The notes below the pieces were generated by a model. It was not told where the DNA came from and made no database searches. It saw only the letters and a program-made list of their open reading frames with translations. A DNA stretch of 64,000 bases, from positions 44,665,684 through 44,729,683 of the forward strand of contig NC_089982.1 of the NCBI RefSeq assembly GCF_036417845.1. Reading direction: 5' to 3'. The position numbers and the translations under genes were made by a program. The stretch comes from Apteryx mantelli. Taxonomy: Eukaryota; Chordata; Aves; Apterygiformes; Apterygidae. This document shows, piece by piece, positions 1-15,200 of this stretch (the stretch's first letter is position 1; every line of letters begins with the position of its first letter).

Positions 1-129
1 CAGGAAATGTATGTGTAAGTGTACTTGTACATTACAACAAGAGTGCATCTAGGTTACTTTTAAGTAGTGATTAAGCTCATACATCAGATTTATATTCTAA
101 CATTTGGGGAATTTTGTTTTTGTTTTTAG

Positions 130-252
130 GGTCCAGGTTCATACATAATGAACTACATAATGTACATTTTCTGGGCTTTGAGCTTTGCTTTCTTAGCAGT
201 TTCTCTGGTGAAGGTATTTGCTCCCTATGCCTGTGGCTCCGGGATACCTGAG
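130..252 (+). CDS. CLCN3: CLCN3 coding exon: helices C/D region with GSGIPE motif
   Basis: Exon of 41 codons, phase 0 at both ends, with acceptor tttttag|g and donor GAG|gtgagg. It encodes a membrane helix beginning [12 protein letters not shown] and ends in ACGSGIPE. The GSGIP loop is the conserved ClC segment whose serine coordinates the central chloride ion. It is the first exon of the gene inside the window. Confidence 0.95.
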
Positions 253-3200
253 GTGAGGTCTAAATAATATGTACATTATAGGTGTTTCATATTAATATGA
301 AAATTCCTGTTGCCTTAGATGGTTAGAGGAGAAGGCAAGATGGAAGGGCCTGTGACTTTGATGAAATACATTAATATAAGTATTCAAATGGAAATAATGT
401 AATTGTGTCAAGTATAGCTGAAAAAAATACTTGAAGTTTTAGAGTATATCCTGAGTTTGTAGATTTTTGCTGTGTGCTTTTGGCTGAACTACTTTTTCTA
501 GAAATATGTAGCTTAGAGTATAAACTTCTGAAGAGCTTCTGAAGACTGTTCCCCCCCCCCCCCCAACTTGCCCTGTGATTATAAGAGAGCAGTGATTCGT
601 TGACAGAATACAGGGTCCTTCGATACAACAGCTGATCTTTTGCTGTACTGGTTTTTCTTAAGTAACACAAACTGACATATAGTCAACACATGAGGTAAAA
701 TGTTTGATGTCCTTAAAAACTTGTTCTTTTTACAATTGCTTGTCTGCTACTACACGCAATGGCGAAAAAACCCCAAAGTTAAAATTGTGGTCAGTCTCGC
801 TTTTCCAGTCTTTCTGTAAACATTTCTTCATGTATTTGTATTGTAGAAGTTGAAGGACAAATAAGAATAAGCCCAGAGTAGTTCTGCGCCTTTATCCCAG
901 AGGAGGTTTCATCCTAAATTGGTCTCCAAATTTATTTAGCTAGTCTTTACTTTCTACACACAGCTGGCCAATATTTAGTGTGCATCCTATTTTGTAGATG
1001 TGTTGCCCTTTGCTTTGATAACTCTATTGTTTCTTATATATGGGCATATTTTCCAGGCAAATAACATGACACTAGTAGGCAAAGTAATACTGTAGCAAAA
1101 TAGTACCTGTAGTGAAAAAGGCTGATCTTTTTCATCTTTGCTATCTCACAGAATTTACTGTTAAATTTTTATGTGGATATGGTAAAATATAAGGAGAACA
1201 CAGAGAAGTGCAAAATTGGTGCAAAGGGGATATTGTTGCAATTAAAATAATTTATAGGTGACCTTCAGTGTAGTTTTTACAGAAGGTTTATTTTTCGTTC
1301 AGGAGTTTTCTGACTTTCATTTGACAATTTATGTGTTAAATCAATGAATGCAGTCTTATAAGCTACTGCAGATATAGCTTCTCTTAAATGTAATTGATAA
1401 TGTTGTTGTTGTATGTTCATGTCATATCTTTTGGAGTAAGTGAAAATGAAAAGCTTCTGGCAACTGAATGGACTAGACAGTCTAGCAGTCTGAACAAAAA
1501 AATGTTTTAAAGTGCAATAATGTTATCCACTTGAAAAGGCTATTTTTTAAAAGTTATGCATCAAAAATGATTGAAGTAATCTATTTCCCGAAGCAAGTAG
1601 AATCCAATAACAGATTTATTTTTCTTCCAGATAAAAACTATTTTGAGTGGCTTCATCATCAGAGGTTACTTGGGAAAGTGGACTTTGATGATAAAAACCA
1701 TCACATTAGTTTTGGCTGTAGCATCAGGTTTGAGTTTAGGAAAAGAGGGTCCTTTGGTGCATGTTGCCTGTTGCTGTGGGAATATTTTTTCCTACCTCTT
1801 TCCAAAGTACAGCACAAACGAAGCTAAAAAAAGAGAGGTAAGTTCTTGTAAAAGCATTTATAGATTGTATTGACTATGGATGTGTTTACTAAAAATAGCC
1901 AAAACACTGATTTCTTAAAAGACAATATGTGTTCTTTCAGTTAGTGTTTAGGCTTGCATTATCTGCAGTTATTCATTGTGTTAAGAACAATGTATTAACA
2001 CTAGCATTCTCCAAGGTAAATTATACATGTCAGAGCACATTTGCCTTTCTCCTAATTTAGAGACTTTTTGATTTTACTTAAATTCTTTCTGTTCTTCTTG
2101 GGTGCAGTTTTGGCAATTGTCCTCAGCTGTGAGGAGAGGACCTATTTCCAAACTTACCAACAAGCTATTCTTGTGAAAGTGTTGGTGACAACAGTGTTTT
2201 TGCTCTATTTTTGGTCTTGTTGGTATAGAGCCACACTAATGAAAGCAAGTATAGTGATAGAGGATAGCAAGATCTAATGTTCTTTTTACAGGATTGTTCC
2301 ACTTTCCAATAGAATTCCCATATTGTAAAAGAAAAAGGGTGTCATTCCAGCTGTGCTGTAGTTCTCAGGTTCAACTTCTTTGCTTCTGGAAGAAGATTGC
2401 AGAACACAGGAAACCTGATTTCATTTCCTATTTCAAAGTTGTGTATGCTTAAGCAAATCATTTAACTTCTGTCTTTTAGCCATTCATCTCAAAATAGTGT
2501 AATAATTCTTTTGTGTTTATCTGTGTGTTCTTCCACCAGCAAGTGGGCTACAGACATCAGTGTTACTGGGATTTGTCCGATATTGTTATATTTAGCATGC
2601 ACTTTAACTAACTTCATATATTAAGCTTAATTTATCCATGATGCTGCAGGACCAGCTGCTGTTTCAGTTCCTCTTAAATTTCCTTTATCTCAGTTCACAT
2701 AAAATCTTTTTGTAAGTTTTTGGTCAAAGACTGCTGAGCCTAAATCTCTAGGTTTGATTTAAAAACTATGTAGTCTCTCAGTGATTTCCCCCCCTCCCTC
2801 CCCCCCCCCAGCAATATTTGTAATAGATGCACTTCTCTGCCACACATGTCTTCCTGCACAGAAACAGCTTACTACAATCTCTTGATAAAGAGGTATCTGC
2901 AGTTTCATACTGAAGCGTAGACTCCTTTGGGTGCTTTGCTAGGGAGACTTTGAGCAGCATCCTTGGCTTCGTCATGGCTAGTGCCTGGTGAGTGGCTGCC
3001 ATGGGCGCTGGCCACGTCCTACAAGCATTCCCGTAGACTTACGTGATGGCTTTCTCTTAGCAAGTCTGTGTGTCCTCAGTAGGAATATAAAGAGAACTGA
3101 TAACTTCAATGAGATTTTATTTTTAATTTTTAAAACATAATCACAGACTGTAAAATAAACTGACGCCATTGTTCCTTCCTAGGTGTTGTCAGCTGCCTCA

Positions 3201-6200
3201 GCAGCAGGAGTGTCTGTGGCCTTTGGTGCCCCAATTGGTGGAGTCCTTTTCAGTCTGGAGGAGGTATGTCAAGAGATGGCACTGAAAGAAAGATATTTTA
3301 AAAGTCCATTTTAACATGAATAATCTCAGGCTACTTTTATCTGTGAAGTTTTCCCAAGAGGGAAATTATTTTTGGACCCACATTTCAAAATCATGATTGT
3401 TGACAGAGGCAAACTCCTAAATATTTTTTTTATGTATTTCAGATAACTGTCATCTTTGATTTATTCTCAATTATAGGCACAGTCAGTTAATCATTTTAAT
3501 TTATATACAGATGGAGATAAACCAGTCTTTCACTCTAGGAATGTATTCTAAAACATAAAAATTTGGGGACTTGTATTTCATTTTGTAAGAGGCTTTAGAA
3601 AATTTACTTGACAGTTTCACAAAACAAGTTTTTAAATGTTAATTTAAAAAAATTTAGACACTAAATGTAATTGAATATACTAGTAATTAGTTTAAAAAAA
3701 TGCTATAAAATTGACCCCCACGGTAATCAAACTCTGTTCTCCAAGGAATATGGTTTTTTTTATTACATCAGTTTTCATTAGTTTCTTTCAAAATACATGA
3801 GAATGTTATTTAGATCATGTAGCATTTTTTAAAGAAATTTGACATTTTAATGCTCTTCAGAAAATCTCTGAATTAAAGAAAAAAGCAAAATATCGTTTCA
3901 TGTATAATTCTGCTATGTCATTAGGGGATTTTGAGGACTTCTGTCATTGCCAAAAAAGTCCAAAAAAGCTGAGGGAAAAACACTTTTGAAAATTGAGCTA
4001 CATGAGACTTAAGTATGAACCTACAAGTTCTTGATTCTTTTTTTTTTTTGATGTTTTAATCATGCTTTAAAAAAGTATGTTTATGCCAGAAACCTTTCAA
4101 TGTTGGTACTGCCAAAGGAGATGAAACACTATTAGCAAGAAATTGAGAGAGCAGCCAATATGCAGTCTGATCCTTGTGAATGCAGAGATACTTAGAGAAA
4201 CTTTTTAGCATAAATTACTGCACATTCTTCCTAGCAACCTTAAAACAGCAGTGATTTCAATATTGCTTTAGTGTTGTTCTTCAACTGATAAAAGTATAAA
4301 TTGTTTTAGGGCTTTAAAAAATAATGTAAAAGAATGTGCTGGAGCTCCAAGTGATAGGATTAATAGTGATAATATGAGTGCATTTTTTTTTCCACATACC
4401 AGGTGACAAGCAGTATTCTAACACATGTAGAAAATAGTCTTCCAGTATTTTTAATTGAGTCACTAATAATTCTAATTTATTGCCTTTTGCAGGTCAGTTA
4501 TTACTTCCCATTGAAAACCTTATGGAGGTCATTTTTTGCTGCTTTAGTAGCTGCATTTGTTTTGAGGTCCATCAATCCTTTTGGTAATAGTCGTCTAGTG
4601 CTTTTTTATGTGGAATACCACACTCCTTGGTACCTTTTTGAACTGCTTCCTTTTATTCTACTGGGAGTGTTTGGTGGGCTCTGGGGAGCATTTTTCATCC
4701 GAGCAAACATTGCGTGGTGTCGTCGACGCAAATCTACAAAATTCGGGAAGTATCCTGTCCTGGAGGTTATTGTTGTTGCAGCAATAACAGCTGTCATTGC
4801 ATTTCCTAATCCATATACAAGGCTAAACACCAGTGAGCTTATTAAAGAGCTCTTCACAGACTGTGGGCCTCTAGAATCCTCCTCCCTCTGTGACTACAGA
4901 AATGATATGAATGCAAGCAAAATAGTAGATGATATTCCCGACCGTCCAGCAGGCACTGGAGTCTATTCAGCTATATGGCAGTTGTGTTTAGCACTCATAT
5001 TTAAAATAATTATGACAGTCTTCACCTTTGGTATCAAGGTAAGTGTGAGTGCAGTGACTGCATCATCTGCTGTGAATATATAATTACTCTTTTCTCCCTT
5101 TCCAGCTCTCAAAGCTATCAGCTTTGTTTATAGAATTTTTTTTAAAGTGTAGCTTAAAAAAAAAAAGTCTTTGCTCTTCATTAATAAGCTAATCTTGTGG
5201 AGAACCATGCTAAGTTTGTTTAAGTTTAAACTAGCCTTCTGTTTATTCAGCTGAATAGAAATGTGTGTTAAATTTTATAGAGGGCAGAAACTGTGTGGAT
5301 GGTCGTCTGTGTGTATGGGCCTGATTGAGCAATGATGATGTTTCTAAAATCTCCAAAAACTCAGTTCAACTGAGTTCAGAATAACTGCTCGTGTTCCCTA
5401 GTCCTGTCACATGGAACATGAAAATACTGTACGTCTTGAACTACTTTTCTTTTGTATCTCCTTTTTTCATTTGTCAGATAAATGTATCTGTATGTAGATT
5501 ACTACAGTCAAATTAAAAAGTAGCTGATGATTTTTACAGTTGATTGCTTTTCTGAAATTTTCAATATTGCATGTCATGACTAGAAAATGGGCTGTATTCA
5601 TATGATTGTATTGGGAATTTCTCCTACATTACAAAACAGCATTATTTTGTCACTTTGTAAATCAGTTTTGGAGATCCCTTCAACTTCTCTCCAACAGTGG
5701 CAATTTTCTAAATGACACATGGTGACTCTTATGCCTTCATCATCTTCTGACTTGGCAAGTTCCCTTCATACTTTTTTGTAACTAGATCATTATCAGTCCT
5801 GTCTTAGCACAAACATGATTGCAGAATGTTCACCAAGCAGGGTTTCTATTTGCCCTGGCTTTAATTTTTCACAGCCTACATTGCTGTTCCATGTAGCTGA
5901 TAGAAAAATAGCAAGTTGCATTCTTCACATGTTGGTATTTTAGAAGAAGTTTCAGTCTGTTGTTTGAAGTTATTTTTATTATGTCAGTGGATGGGTAAGA
6001 TAAATCTATGTATTTTAAATGTTCAGACATTATTCTTTAACATGATCACTCAATCTGTTTTGTAGAATTTCATTTATACCCAGGGCTTTGCCCTTCTGAG
6101 TACTATAAGACTTCTTACCATGTGCATCTGGTGATTTCCCATGGGGTTGTCACCACAGGCTCTCACTTTGTGTATTTGAATTCACAGAAGGGTAAAGGTT

Positions 6201-9200
6201 TCACTTCAGTCATTTTTGCTTCCTTTCATTGTTCAGCACTTGCAGTTTGGTGGAAATTTTTTTGTGAAGTTGTAAGATTATATTTATGACTTTGCAAATA
6301 GACAAGGATTCATGCTGCTGTCATGGATGGGATTGTTCTACATACATTCATCTGAAGCTTTGAAGGTTATGGCTGGCTAAACTGTCAGCCAGAATCTGGA
6401 GAAGGGGGTGTCACTAAATACTGTATTTATTTACATTTTAAGCTTTAGTTCTGTGAAGAGAGGATTTACTGGGGGGGGGGGAGACCTTGTCATGTGAATT
6501 ATTAAGATCCTCTGGGTTGTACAGGTCTAATCCTGGAGCTGTTGCCATGTGCAGACACACTAGTCTCCTCCACAGGAACTGATTTTCTGTGAGGTTAGCA
6601 AGGCAACAGAGCTACTTGTGGGGCATGGTGCTTCCTACTGCTCATACTGCCATGAACAGGGATCGCCAGGAAGCTGATATGAGAATGTTCTTTGCAGGGT
6701 CATGTGGTGTCACTCTGTGTTAAACAGCTTGTGTGTGTACTCTAACACTTGTTTGCAGTAGGCTCATCATGCCTGAATGCTCATGAACCACAGTTTGGAG
6801 TGGGGTTACAGCTCTGCCACAGAACCCAACTTGTATGCAGCTGCATTGCCAAAAAGCACAAAGTCATACCTAAATCATGATTCCTTGCTTGTTTCAAAGA
6901 AGATACATTTGTCACAGAATAAATCTCCTCCTCTAAAGTACAACTTCAGTCAAGCTGGCATGCACAGGGAAAGGAAAACAGCTGAGATGAGGCAGAACCT
7001 ATTTTTTTCCTTGTCCAATCTTTGTGAAGGTTCCTCTCCACTTTGTGACATGTGATTCAGAAGTTTATGTAAAAGAATGTAGCTGTAAATCATACTGAGA
7101 CCTGTAACCATTATTTACATGGGATGAAAAGAAGTGAAGGAGCAAGGTGCCTGAAAAATTATGTTAACAAAGAGCAAGAAACAATTTGGACTTCATTTCC
7201 ATTTGGAGATTTAATGTTCTGTGGCATAATGCTGTAGCAGGCTAGAATCTGAGGCAGTTTCAAAGATTTATTCAATTATTATTCTATCTGAAATGTTCAT
7301 TTTTGAAGGTGCTATTGTACTGTTCACAAAAAGAATTTCACTCAAGGAAAATTTGGGATTTAACAGTTAGGGGTGTGGACACTCAGTTAATTGTGAGAGA
7401 TGATAGTGTGATATAAATGCAAAATTTGGATATTATGCTAAAATGACAGCATTGAATAGTTAGCTCTAGCAACACTGAAAGAATTATCATTAGACTTCAG
7501 GGCTTACAATTCTTGACTGAGAGGGAACGATTATTAAACCTTTCCCCTGAAACTTAGTCTTCTGGCTCTCAAACGCAGGAAGCTTGCTATATTGATTTGT
7601 CCTTGGGTTGCCTTCTGGAAATTATCTTTGCAACCATAAATATTGACAATATAATAATAATAATAATGTAAATATATTCTGAAATACAATTCTGCACCCA
7701 CTTTTGGATTCCATTGCAAAATCTTTAGTTTGGAATTGCACAATACTTACGTTTTGTTGCTGCAGAGTTGTTAAATAATAAAAAAGGTGTGTCTTACTAC
7801 ACTAATGTGTAATTTTTAATTTTAATTTTTAAATTTATTTTGTTAAGAGGTATTTAGATATGTTTAGATAAAAAGTAAAAATCTTACTACTTATTTGTGC
7901 TAATACATGTAAGGGGAGCTTCTTCTAAAAGTTACCTGTTTAGATGGCCACCTAATATATAGGAGTGTTGGGAAGCATTATGGAAAGGTGGTACTCTTAT
8001 GTGCTAAGCCTATTTAGTACATGGATGTTGACTCAGAGGAACATGAAGTAATGAGGGAAATGGGAAATAGTAAGGAAGACTTCTCAGAGCTAGCGGCACA
8101 GCTCAGATTGGACACACATATCAGAAAAATTGTGCTATTGACAGTGAGAATCTCGTTTGTGGTCTTGGCAGATTTGCTCTTAAATACAGTAAAATATAAA
8201 CAGACATGCTCATAAAATTGAATTCAACTAACCAGGTTGATCAGAGGTATCAGTACCATTGCATAAAATTCTGCTAACCTTGTAATGTCAATTTACATGT
8301 TGATAACATGACAGTTTGAGTATTTGCATCTCTTTCAGATAAAAAAAATTACTTCTAAGAATATGCATCAAGTATGTTCCCATCAGCATGACAGCAGTTC
8401 TTTTGTTTCTGTTGTAGGTTCCGTCTGGGTTGTTCATACCTAGTATGGCAATTGGAGCAATAGCAGGAAGGATTGTGGGGATTGCAGTGGAGCAGCTGGC
8501 CTATTACCATCACGACTGGTTCATTTTCAAGGAGTGGTGTGAAGTTGGAGCTGACTGTATTACGCCTGGTCTTTATGCCATGGTTGGTGCTGCTGCATGC
8601 TTAGGTAACTAAATTGTAACAAAGTAAATAAAGATCTGATTTCTTGTACCTATGCAAAATAATGTTTAAAAATGAAGGGAGATATAAACATGTACAGTAT
8701 TGGAGCACCTTTTTATGTGGACTTCTCCCTTCAAAAGAAAATGTTTGTATCTCTACATAAGATCCTTATGATCTGAAGAATAAAATGTGAAATATAAATA
8801 GATTAGCTGCTGAGAAATAGAAGAATTTAAATAGTTCTGTTAGCTTCCTCTCTGTGATACCAAGAGGTGTCATTTACTGCATCAGTCAAAATGATCAGCT
8901 TCTTGAAATGTATAAAGCAGAGAACTTGAAGAGTCAAGTACTGTTGAAATTATCAGAAGGAGGTGACATGATCTGCTGCCACTTCCATATGAATTGCAAA
9001 AAATGTGCATGAAATTTCATAATGTGAACAAAACTGTCAGAAGTGGCTAATGATTTGGAGAGTCCAATTTGAGATATTTTTAAGAGGAAGTGTTAAAAAT
9101 CAGCTTCTTTGAAGGAGGCTCAGGTTGGGCATGAGAGGTTTTGAAGGTCTTGTCTTGTCCTAACTTATTAGATAGTTGCCTTAGAAATTAGAATTAGAAA

Positions 9201-12200
9201 ACTGTTAGCACAGATTCTGCAAAAAGTAGACATCTTCCTTAAGGAAGAAGCATTTGAGTGATCAAATAAACAAGTGAAACAAATATAGTTTTTGGAGGGC
9301 TTATTTTGTTTTTTAATAGTTCAACTTAATCGCTTCTGAATTCATTGAAAGAAAGACCGTATGCTTTTATCAAATAAAGATACAATATCAAAAACGGGTG
9401 GTAGAAAAATCATCCAGAATACTAATGAAAGAGATATCCCTGTCTTCTCATATTGCTCAAGGAAGAGATACTTTTTGTCAGCTCAGAATTCTCTTTAGGT
9501 TTTGCAATTAAACAGCAGCATTAAATTCCTAATCCTTTTGAACAGTACAGCTGTTGAATACCTATGCCTTACCTGCATTAGTTCTGTTCTTTTTCCAAAT
9601 GATCATCTTACTGAATTTCCTTGCATTTCTCAGTATTTTTTAACTAGATAAGGAGTGGCATAGAAAAATACATTTTTTTTTTCTTAGTTTATATGAAAGA
9701 ACTGCACTTTTTTCCTCAAACTACTGTATTTTCTGATTCAGATTTCTGATTTCAGGATTTTTCCAAAAGTCTTCCCTTTCATCTAAAGTTTTGTGTTCAT
9801 TTTCCCTCTGTTTCTGTTTGTATTATCAAGAGCGATGTTTGTCAAGTGAGCTTTATTGGCAAAGCTACATTTGTAGTTCTTAACAGGAAGGCTGGAAATT
9901 CTAAATTCAGTATTATCTAATATTAGAATGTTACTGACTACCGTTTTTCTTGCAGGTGGTGTGACAAGGATGACTGTGTCTCTGGTAGTTATTGTCTTTG
10001 AACTAACAGGAGGGCTAGAATATATTGTGCCCCTAATGGCTGCAGTCATGACCAGTAAGTGGGTAGGAGATGCCTTTGGTAGGGAAGGCATCTATGAAGC
10101 ACACATCCGACTGAATGGATATCCTTTCTTGGATGCAAAGGAAGAATTTACTCACACGACACTGGCTGCTGATGTTATGAGACCTCGAAGAAGTGATCCA
10201 CCTTTGGCAGTTCTGACGCAGGATAATATGACAGTCGAAGATATAGAAAACTTGATAAATGAAACCAGCTATAATGGTTTTCCTGTTATTATGTCAAAAG
10301 AATCACAGAGACTAGTGGGCTTTGCTCTAAGAAGAGATTTAACTATTGCAATAGGTAATTATCTTCCAGTATTGTAAGATTATATATTCTAATTTAAATG
10401 AATTCATATGTTAAAATAGAATTTACTGTGTGTTTCTAGACTATTTCATGCTTTTAAGGTCCAGATACCTTGCATAAGATGTCTGTTCATCTACTGAAGT
10501 ATATCATTATTGTCAATTGTAGGCTCTGAAATGAAGAAAATGGTAATTTCTTTTCTCTGACTTAAAAATAAGAGTTGTCATACTGAAGTAGGCAGGAACA
10601 CCATCTAGTCCAGTTTCTTGTGTGTCTACTACTGGATGCTTGAGAAATTAGGACTGAAAGTAGTTTTGAAACACAGGACAATTGAAGGTGCATTTTATCT
10701 ATATGCCACACACATAATGTTTATGGCTTGTACTAATATTTTCTCAAGAGAAATTACATTAACATTTTTCTTCAAATTTGAGTAATTCTTATTTTAGACC
10801 AGCAGGATTCTGTTGGAATTATTGTCCAAGTTTTTAATTTAAATTGATATTGTTCTCCACTCTGACAATTTTTTATTTAGCGTTGTTATAACAACTAAGA
10901 TTGTATTATGAAGAGATAGTGAATTGTTGTTTTTTTTTTTTCCCCCGACTTGTCTGTTTAATGGGAAGTTCAGCCTTGTGCACATCAGTACATAAACCCT
11001 GTTTTGGCCCTCTTTCTCTGGGTAAATATTATTATGGTACTTGTGACAATGCTTTGTGTGCTGGCAATTTTTCTTCTGTGGGATTTGAGGAAACTGTACC
11101 ATAAGCAAAGGAAAAAAACATTATGTAAGGAAATGTTACAAAACTATAACATTTGGTGCATGAAATGAGTTGTATAGTTGTATATTAAACTACTTTATTT
11201 TTTTATAACTCATTAGATTATATATTGACAAGTATCCGTTTAACAAAGACACCTGAGAAATAGACACAAACGTCTCCTGTATGAGAAATTAAAAAAAAAA
11301 AAATTATTTGTCAACAAAATGCTGGTTATTTCAGTAAAAAGTTTGCCTGCGGTCTTATACTGTGCACTATAGGATGTATATGAATGTCCCAAACTTGGAA
11401 ATTGTTATAGACATCATGCTGTTTTAAGTTTCCATTTATTTACTAATAGATGGGGCAATAGTAGAACATTCTTCTAATAAAAGACTTTCACAGGTAAAAC
11501 TCGTTTCAGCCACTGAAAGTGCACAGTACAAGCTTTTTAGTCTTGGATTTTGACTGGCCTAAGAGAGCTGTTCTGAGAAATAAGTAGTTGGGGGTACAGG
11601 GACTCTGATGTCAGTGAGGATGACATGAAAAGGAAAGAGGATCTATTCATAAAAAGTTAACTAAACTCATATGAACAAGAAGAGAACACTTTCAGAGTGA
11701 TCAGGAATGAAGAGTTGTTTGGTTTGTAAACCAACAGTTATATTGCTCTCATTGGCATCATCATAAGGGAGCTGTCACTTGAGACTGGCGTTTTCCTTGA
11801 CAATTGCTTCAGCAGCTGTCTGTGTGCTTCCTGTATGTTAGTTTTGAAGTCTCTCCACTTCTTTATAATAAATAAAAGTTAGTTATTGGAGTGAAAACAG
11901 TAGTAGCTGAAGAATGGCTAAAGCTGCATGGCAGATGGCTTTTGTGATCTCTGCACTGAACATTTCTTGGGGACAAAGTAGTGGCTGTGGAAACACAACA
12001 TCAGAATAGCAGCTGTCAGAATATCGACATCTACAGAATAACACCAGAGTCTGATAGTGTTGATTGAACTTTCAGTTTGTACTAAGTCATCGTATTCCAG
12101 GAATGTAAATTCCTCCTCTATTGTTTTTTTTCCCCTTTTTTTCTTAAAGAAAGTGCTAGAAAGAAGCAGGAAGGCATTGTTGGCAGTTCCAGGGTCTGTT

Positions 12201-15200
12201 TTGCCCAGCATACGCCATCACTTCCGGCAGAGAGCCCTCGGCCTTTGAAGCTTAGAAGCATACTTGATATGAGCCCCTTCACCGTGACAGACCACACACC
12301 AATGGAAATAGTGGTGGATATTTTCCGGAAGCTGGGTCTGAGGCAGTGCCTTGTAACACACAATGGGTGAGTAAAACAGCAGGAATGCAGCTCATTTTGT
12401 TAGAAACAGTAATTTGCATTTCCAGGATCAGAGCTTTCATGGGATTTGAACCTATGATTTTGGTACTGCAACTGAGGACCCTGACTGTAGGTTAAGAGGA
12501 TGCTGTGCTGAGGCACATCTCTTAAATTGTTCCTGCTCCCTTGTACTCTTAAGTAAGCAGGCAGTGATCTCAGTCATTTTAAGATGTTCTTTTAAAAGTT
12601 AGCCCTCATTTAACACTGGTTTTGTGTGTGCAACTCACACATGGGAGAGACAGAACTTGTCCCGCAGAAATTTAGTCTTGTGGAGTACACAGTATGAGGC
12701 CGGTATTTCCTAGTTCTTAAATATGCTCTGGCAATGTGAAACACATCAGCTGGTGAACGTCATCTGCAAATATCTGGTTCATAAAAAATAAGGTAGAAAA
12801 TGATCCATTCAGTACCTCCACTTTGGAGTTTAGTGATTGTAATTGCCACCAAGCTATTGACACTGTTGGTTTTGGAGTATTAGAAGCCAAATAACTACCA
12901 ACCACTAGTTCTGAAACTTCAGTCTAGAATATTTTTTGTCTGCACTTCAAAATATTTTAAGAATGTAATTTTAAGATTTAGAATGATTGTAAATCAGAAT
13001 ATAGGGAATAGTTGTGTGATTACCTGCTAAATAAATCAGACCTAGGCATTGAAACAGAGCAATGGTCATTATAAATTGCCTCTCATCTAAGGTTTACTCC
13101 TTTTTCCAATAAGTTTTTCTGAGGAGCTGTTCCTTTGTTTAACATTGTTTTTCTATATCTCTTGTGTGAAATACTTGACATGTAAACACTGCAGATTCTA
13201 ACATAATATCTTGCTTTCCCTTTAGCATATGTTTTATGGCACCTGGGAGGTGAATTATTCTCTGCTGATCCATATTATTTAGGATAAATGTCCATGGGAC
13301 AAAAACTAAAATCCTGAAATATGGGTGGGATTTGTTTTGTTTTGTTGTGGGCAGCTGTAAGTGGTAAATATTTAAATATTGCACTGATTTGCAAGTTTGT
13401 TTATTCAGATGTATTTTAAAATCAAATGTGTGTTATATTTGCTCCTGTTTTTTTCTTGAACACGTCCATATATTGAATGGCAATTGGAGGGTTTTCAGAA
13501 GCATAAATGCTTCTTTAAAAACCTTTCTCTGCTGGGGAAAAGGCGTCATGATCTGGCATTTAGAAGTCAGTGCAGGAATGCAATTATTCCTAGTCTTAGG
13601 AGAGAAGTTTGAAGTGATAAAACTGCAGTGAGGAATATTTATTCTGATCTTCTTTTTTTCTTAGTTTCTGTTGTGGTTGAGTGCTTAAACATTGATGGTG
13701 ATGATGTCGTCATTGACTTCAAAGAAACCTTAACCATTCAAAATTATGTCAAACTCTACTATAATTTTTTATTATGTATTTATTTATTATTATAAAGTAG
13801 CAGCAAATATGGATGGCTTTAATCTGCTGCTTTCTAACTTTCATATTTGTTGTTCTGCTTCAACTTATAAACTTGTTCTTCATGCATTCACCGTCCATTA
13901 CAAGGTTAGTAGTAAATAGGGTGGCATATGGCCATGTGGATATCAAGGACTAATCTAGATTTTGGCAAATTTCCTGCAAATTGAATATACGTATTCATCA
14001 TTCAAGCATACTGATGTATATACATATACATCGACTTATTTATGCATGAGTATTGACATCCAGTTAGGAATTGGAAGTTTGCAAAAATTAATGCTGATGA
14101 CAACTGTAGGGATACATAAAGAAAGAACCTGACTCTTTATAATTTATACCAGAATATCAGTTCCAAGGAGTTGCTCTTGATTTGTACTATCATGAATGAG
14201 AAAGCTGTCTGAATGTGTCTGTTCCTAGGGACACTAGATAACCTTGCTCTGTAGTGCAGCTTCAAACCTCAATTGCTGTGATTTTGTGCAGTTACTACTC
14301 TGGTCATCTACTAAGGAAGGTTAAATTGTGGACAGTGACCTGTATAGGAGAGGAGAAATTAAGTACATCTCAGTTTCAGCTGAAGAGACATGAATTTGGG
14401 GAGAAGGGGTGAAGTATGCTTCCCCTGACATGTACTTCATATGAGAAACATACTCCTTGGGGGTTGCTGAAAATTGAGTTCTGTTCTGTGTTTAAAAAAC
14501 AAACAGTCAGTGTTGGGGAAGGGTACTGATTTTCAAATCATTTTTCATTTAACAATCTCATTAGCTTTCTGGCAAACCTCTTTTTTTTTTTAGCTTTTTT
14601 TTTTTAGTTTTGCTCTACACTAAACCTTTCTCATTATTATTGGAACTTTTTTATTTGATTTCACACACAGTTATTAGCATAACATGATGTGTTTCAGGAT
14701 TGTCTTGGGGATCATCACAAAGAAGAACATTTTAGAGCATCTCGAGCAACTAAAGCAGCACGTCGAACCCTTGGTGATTAGATATATCAGATCTCATAAT
14801 TAGACACATTAGAAGTCAGGAAGCATGAAACTTGTGAACTGTTCAGTGCTCTTATGACATCAGCTGAACAATGAAATCATCTTGTACTAAAAATTTGTAT
14901 TAAAGAAACCATAATACAAAACAATATGTGTAAAATCTATTTGTAGAATTTAAGCTGTTAATACAGACATACTGTTAGTCACAACATTAAAAGAAGGTAA
15001 AGATAGAGATCAAAAACTTTCTGATATTTTGCTCTTGAGATCACATAGGTCCATCTGGTTGTTTTGTATTATGCCAGATGGGAAAGCACACAGCTAGGAA
15101 TATTTTTCCCCTCATACAAATTAAGATTTTCTTATAAATCAGTTTCTTCTTCTTCTGATCTTGACAGCTTTAAATAGCTGCTAAATAGCAAAGTAAGTAT

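Noticed and set aside
12418..12525. tRNA gene on the minus strand
   Set aside because: Only a T-loop-like B box is present; no A box, acceptor stem or anticodon arm can be formed. More likely an old SINE.
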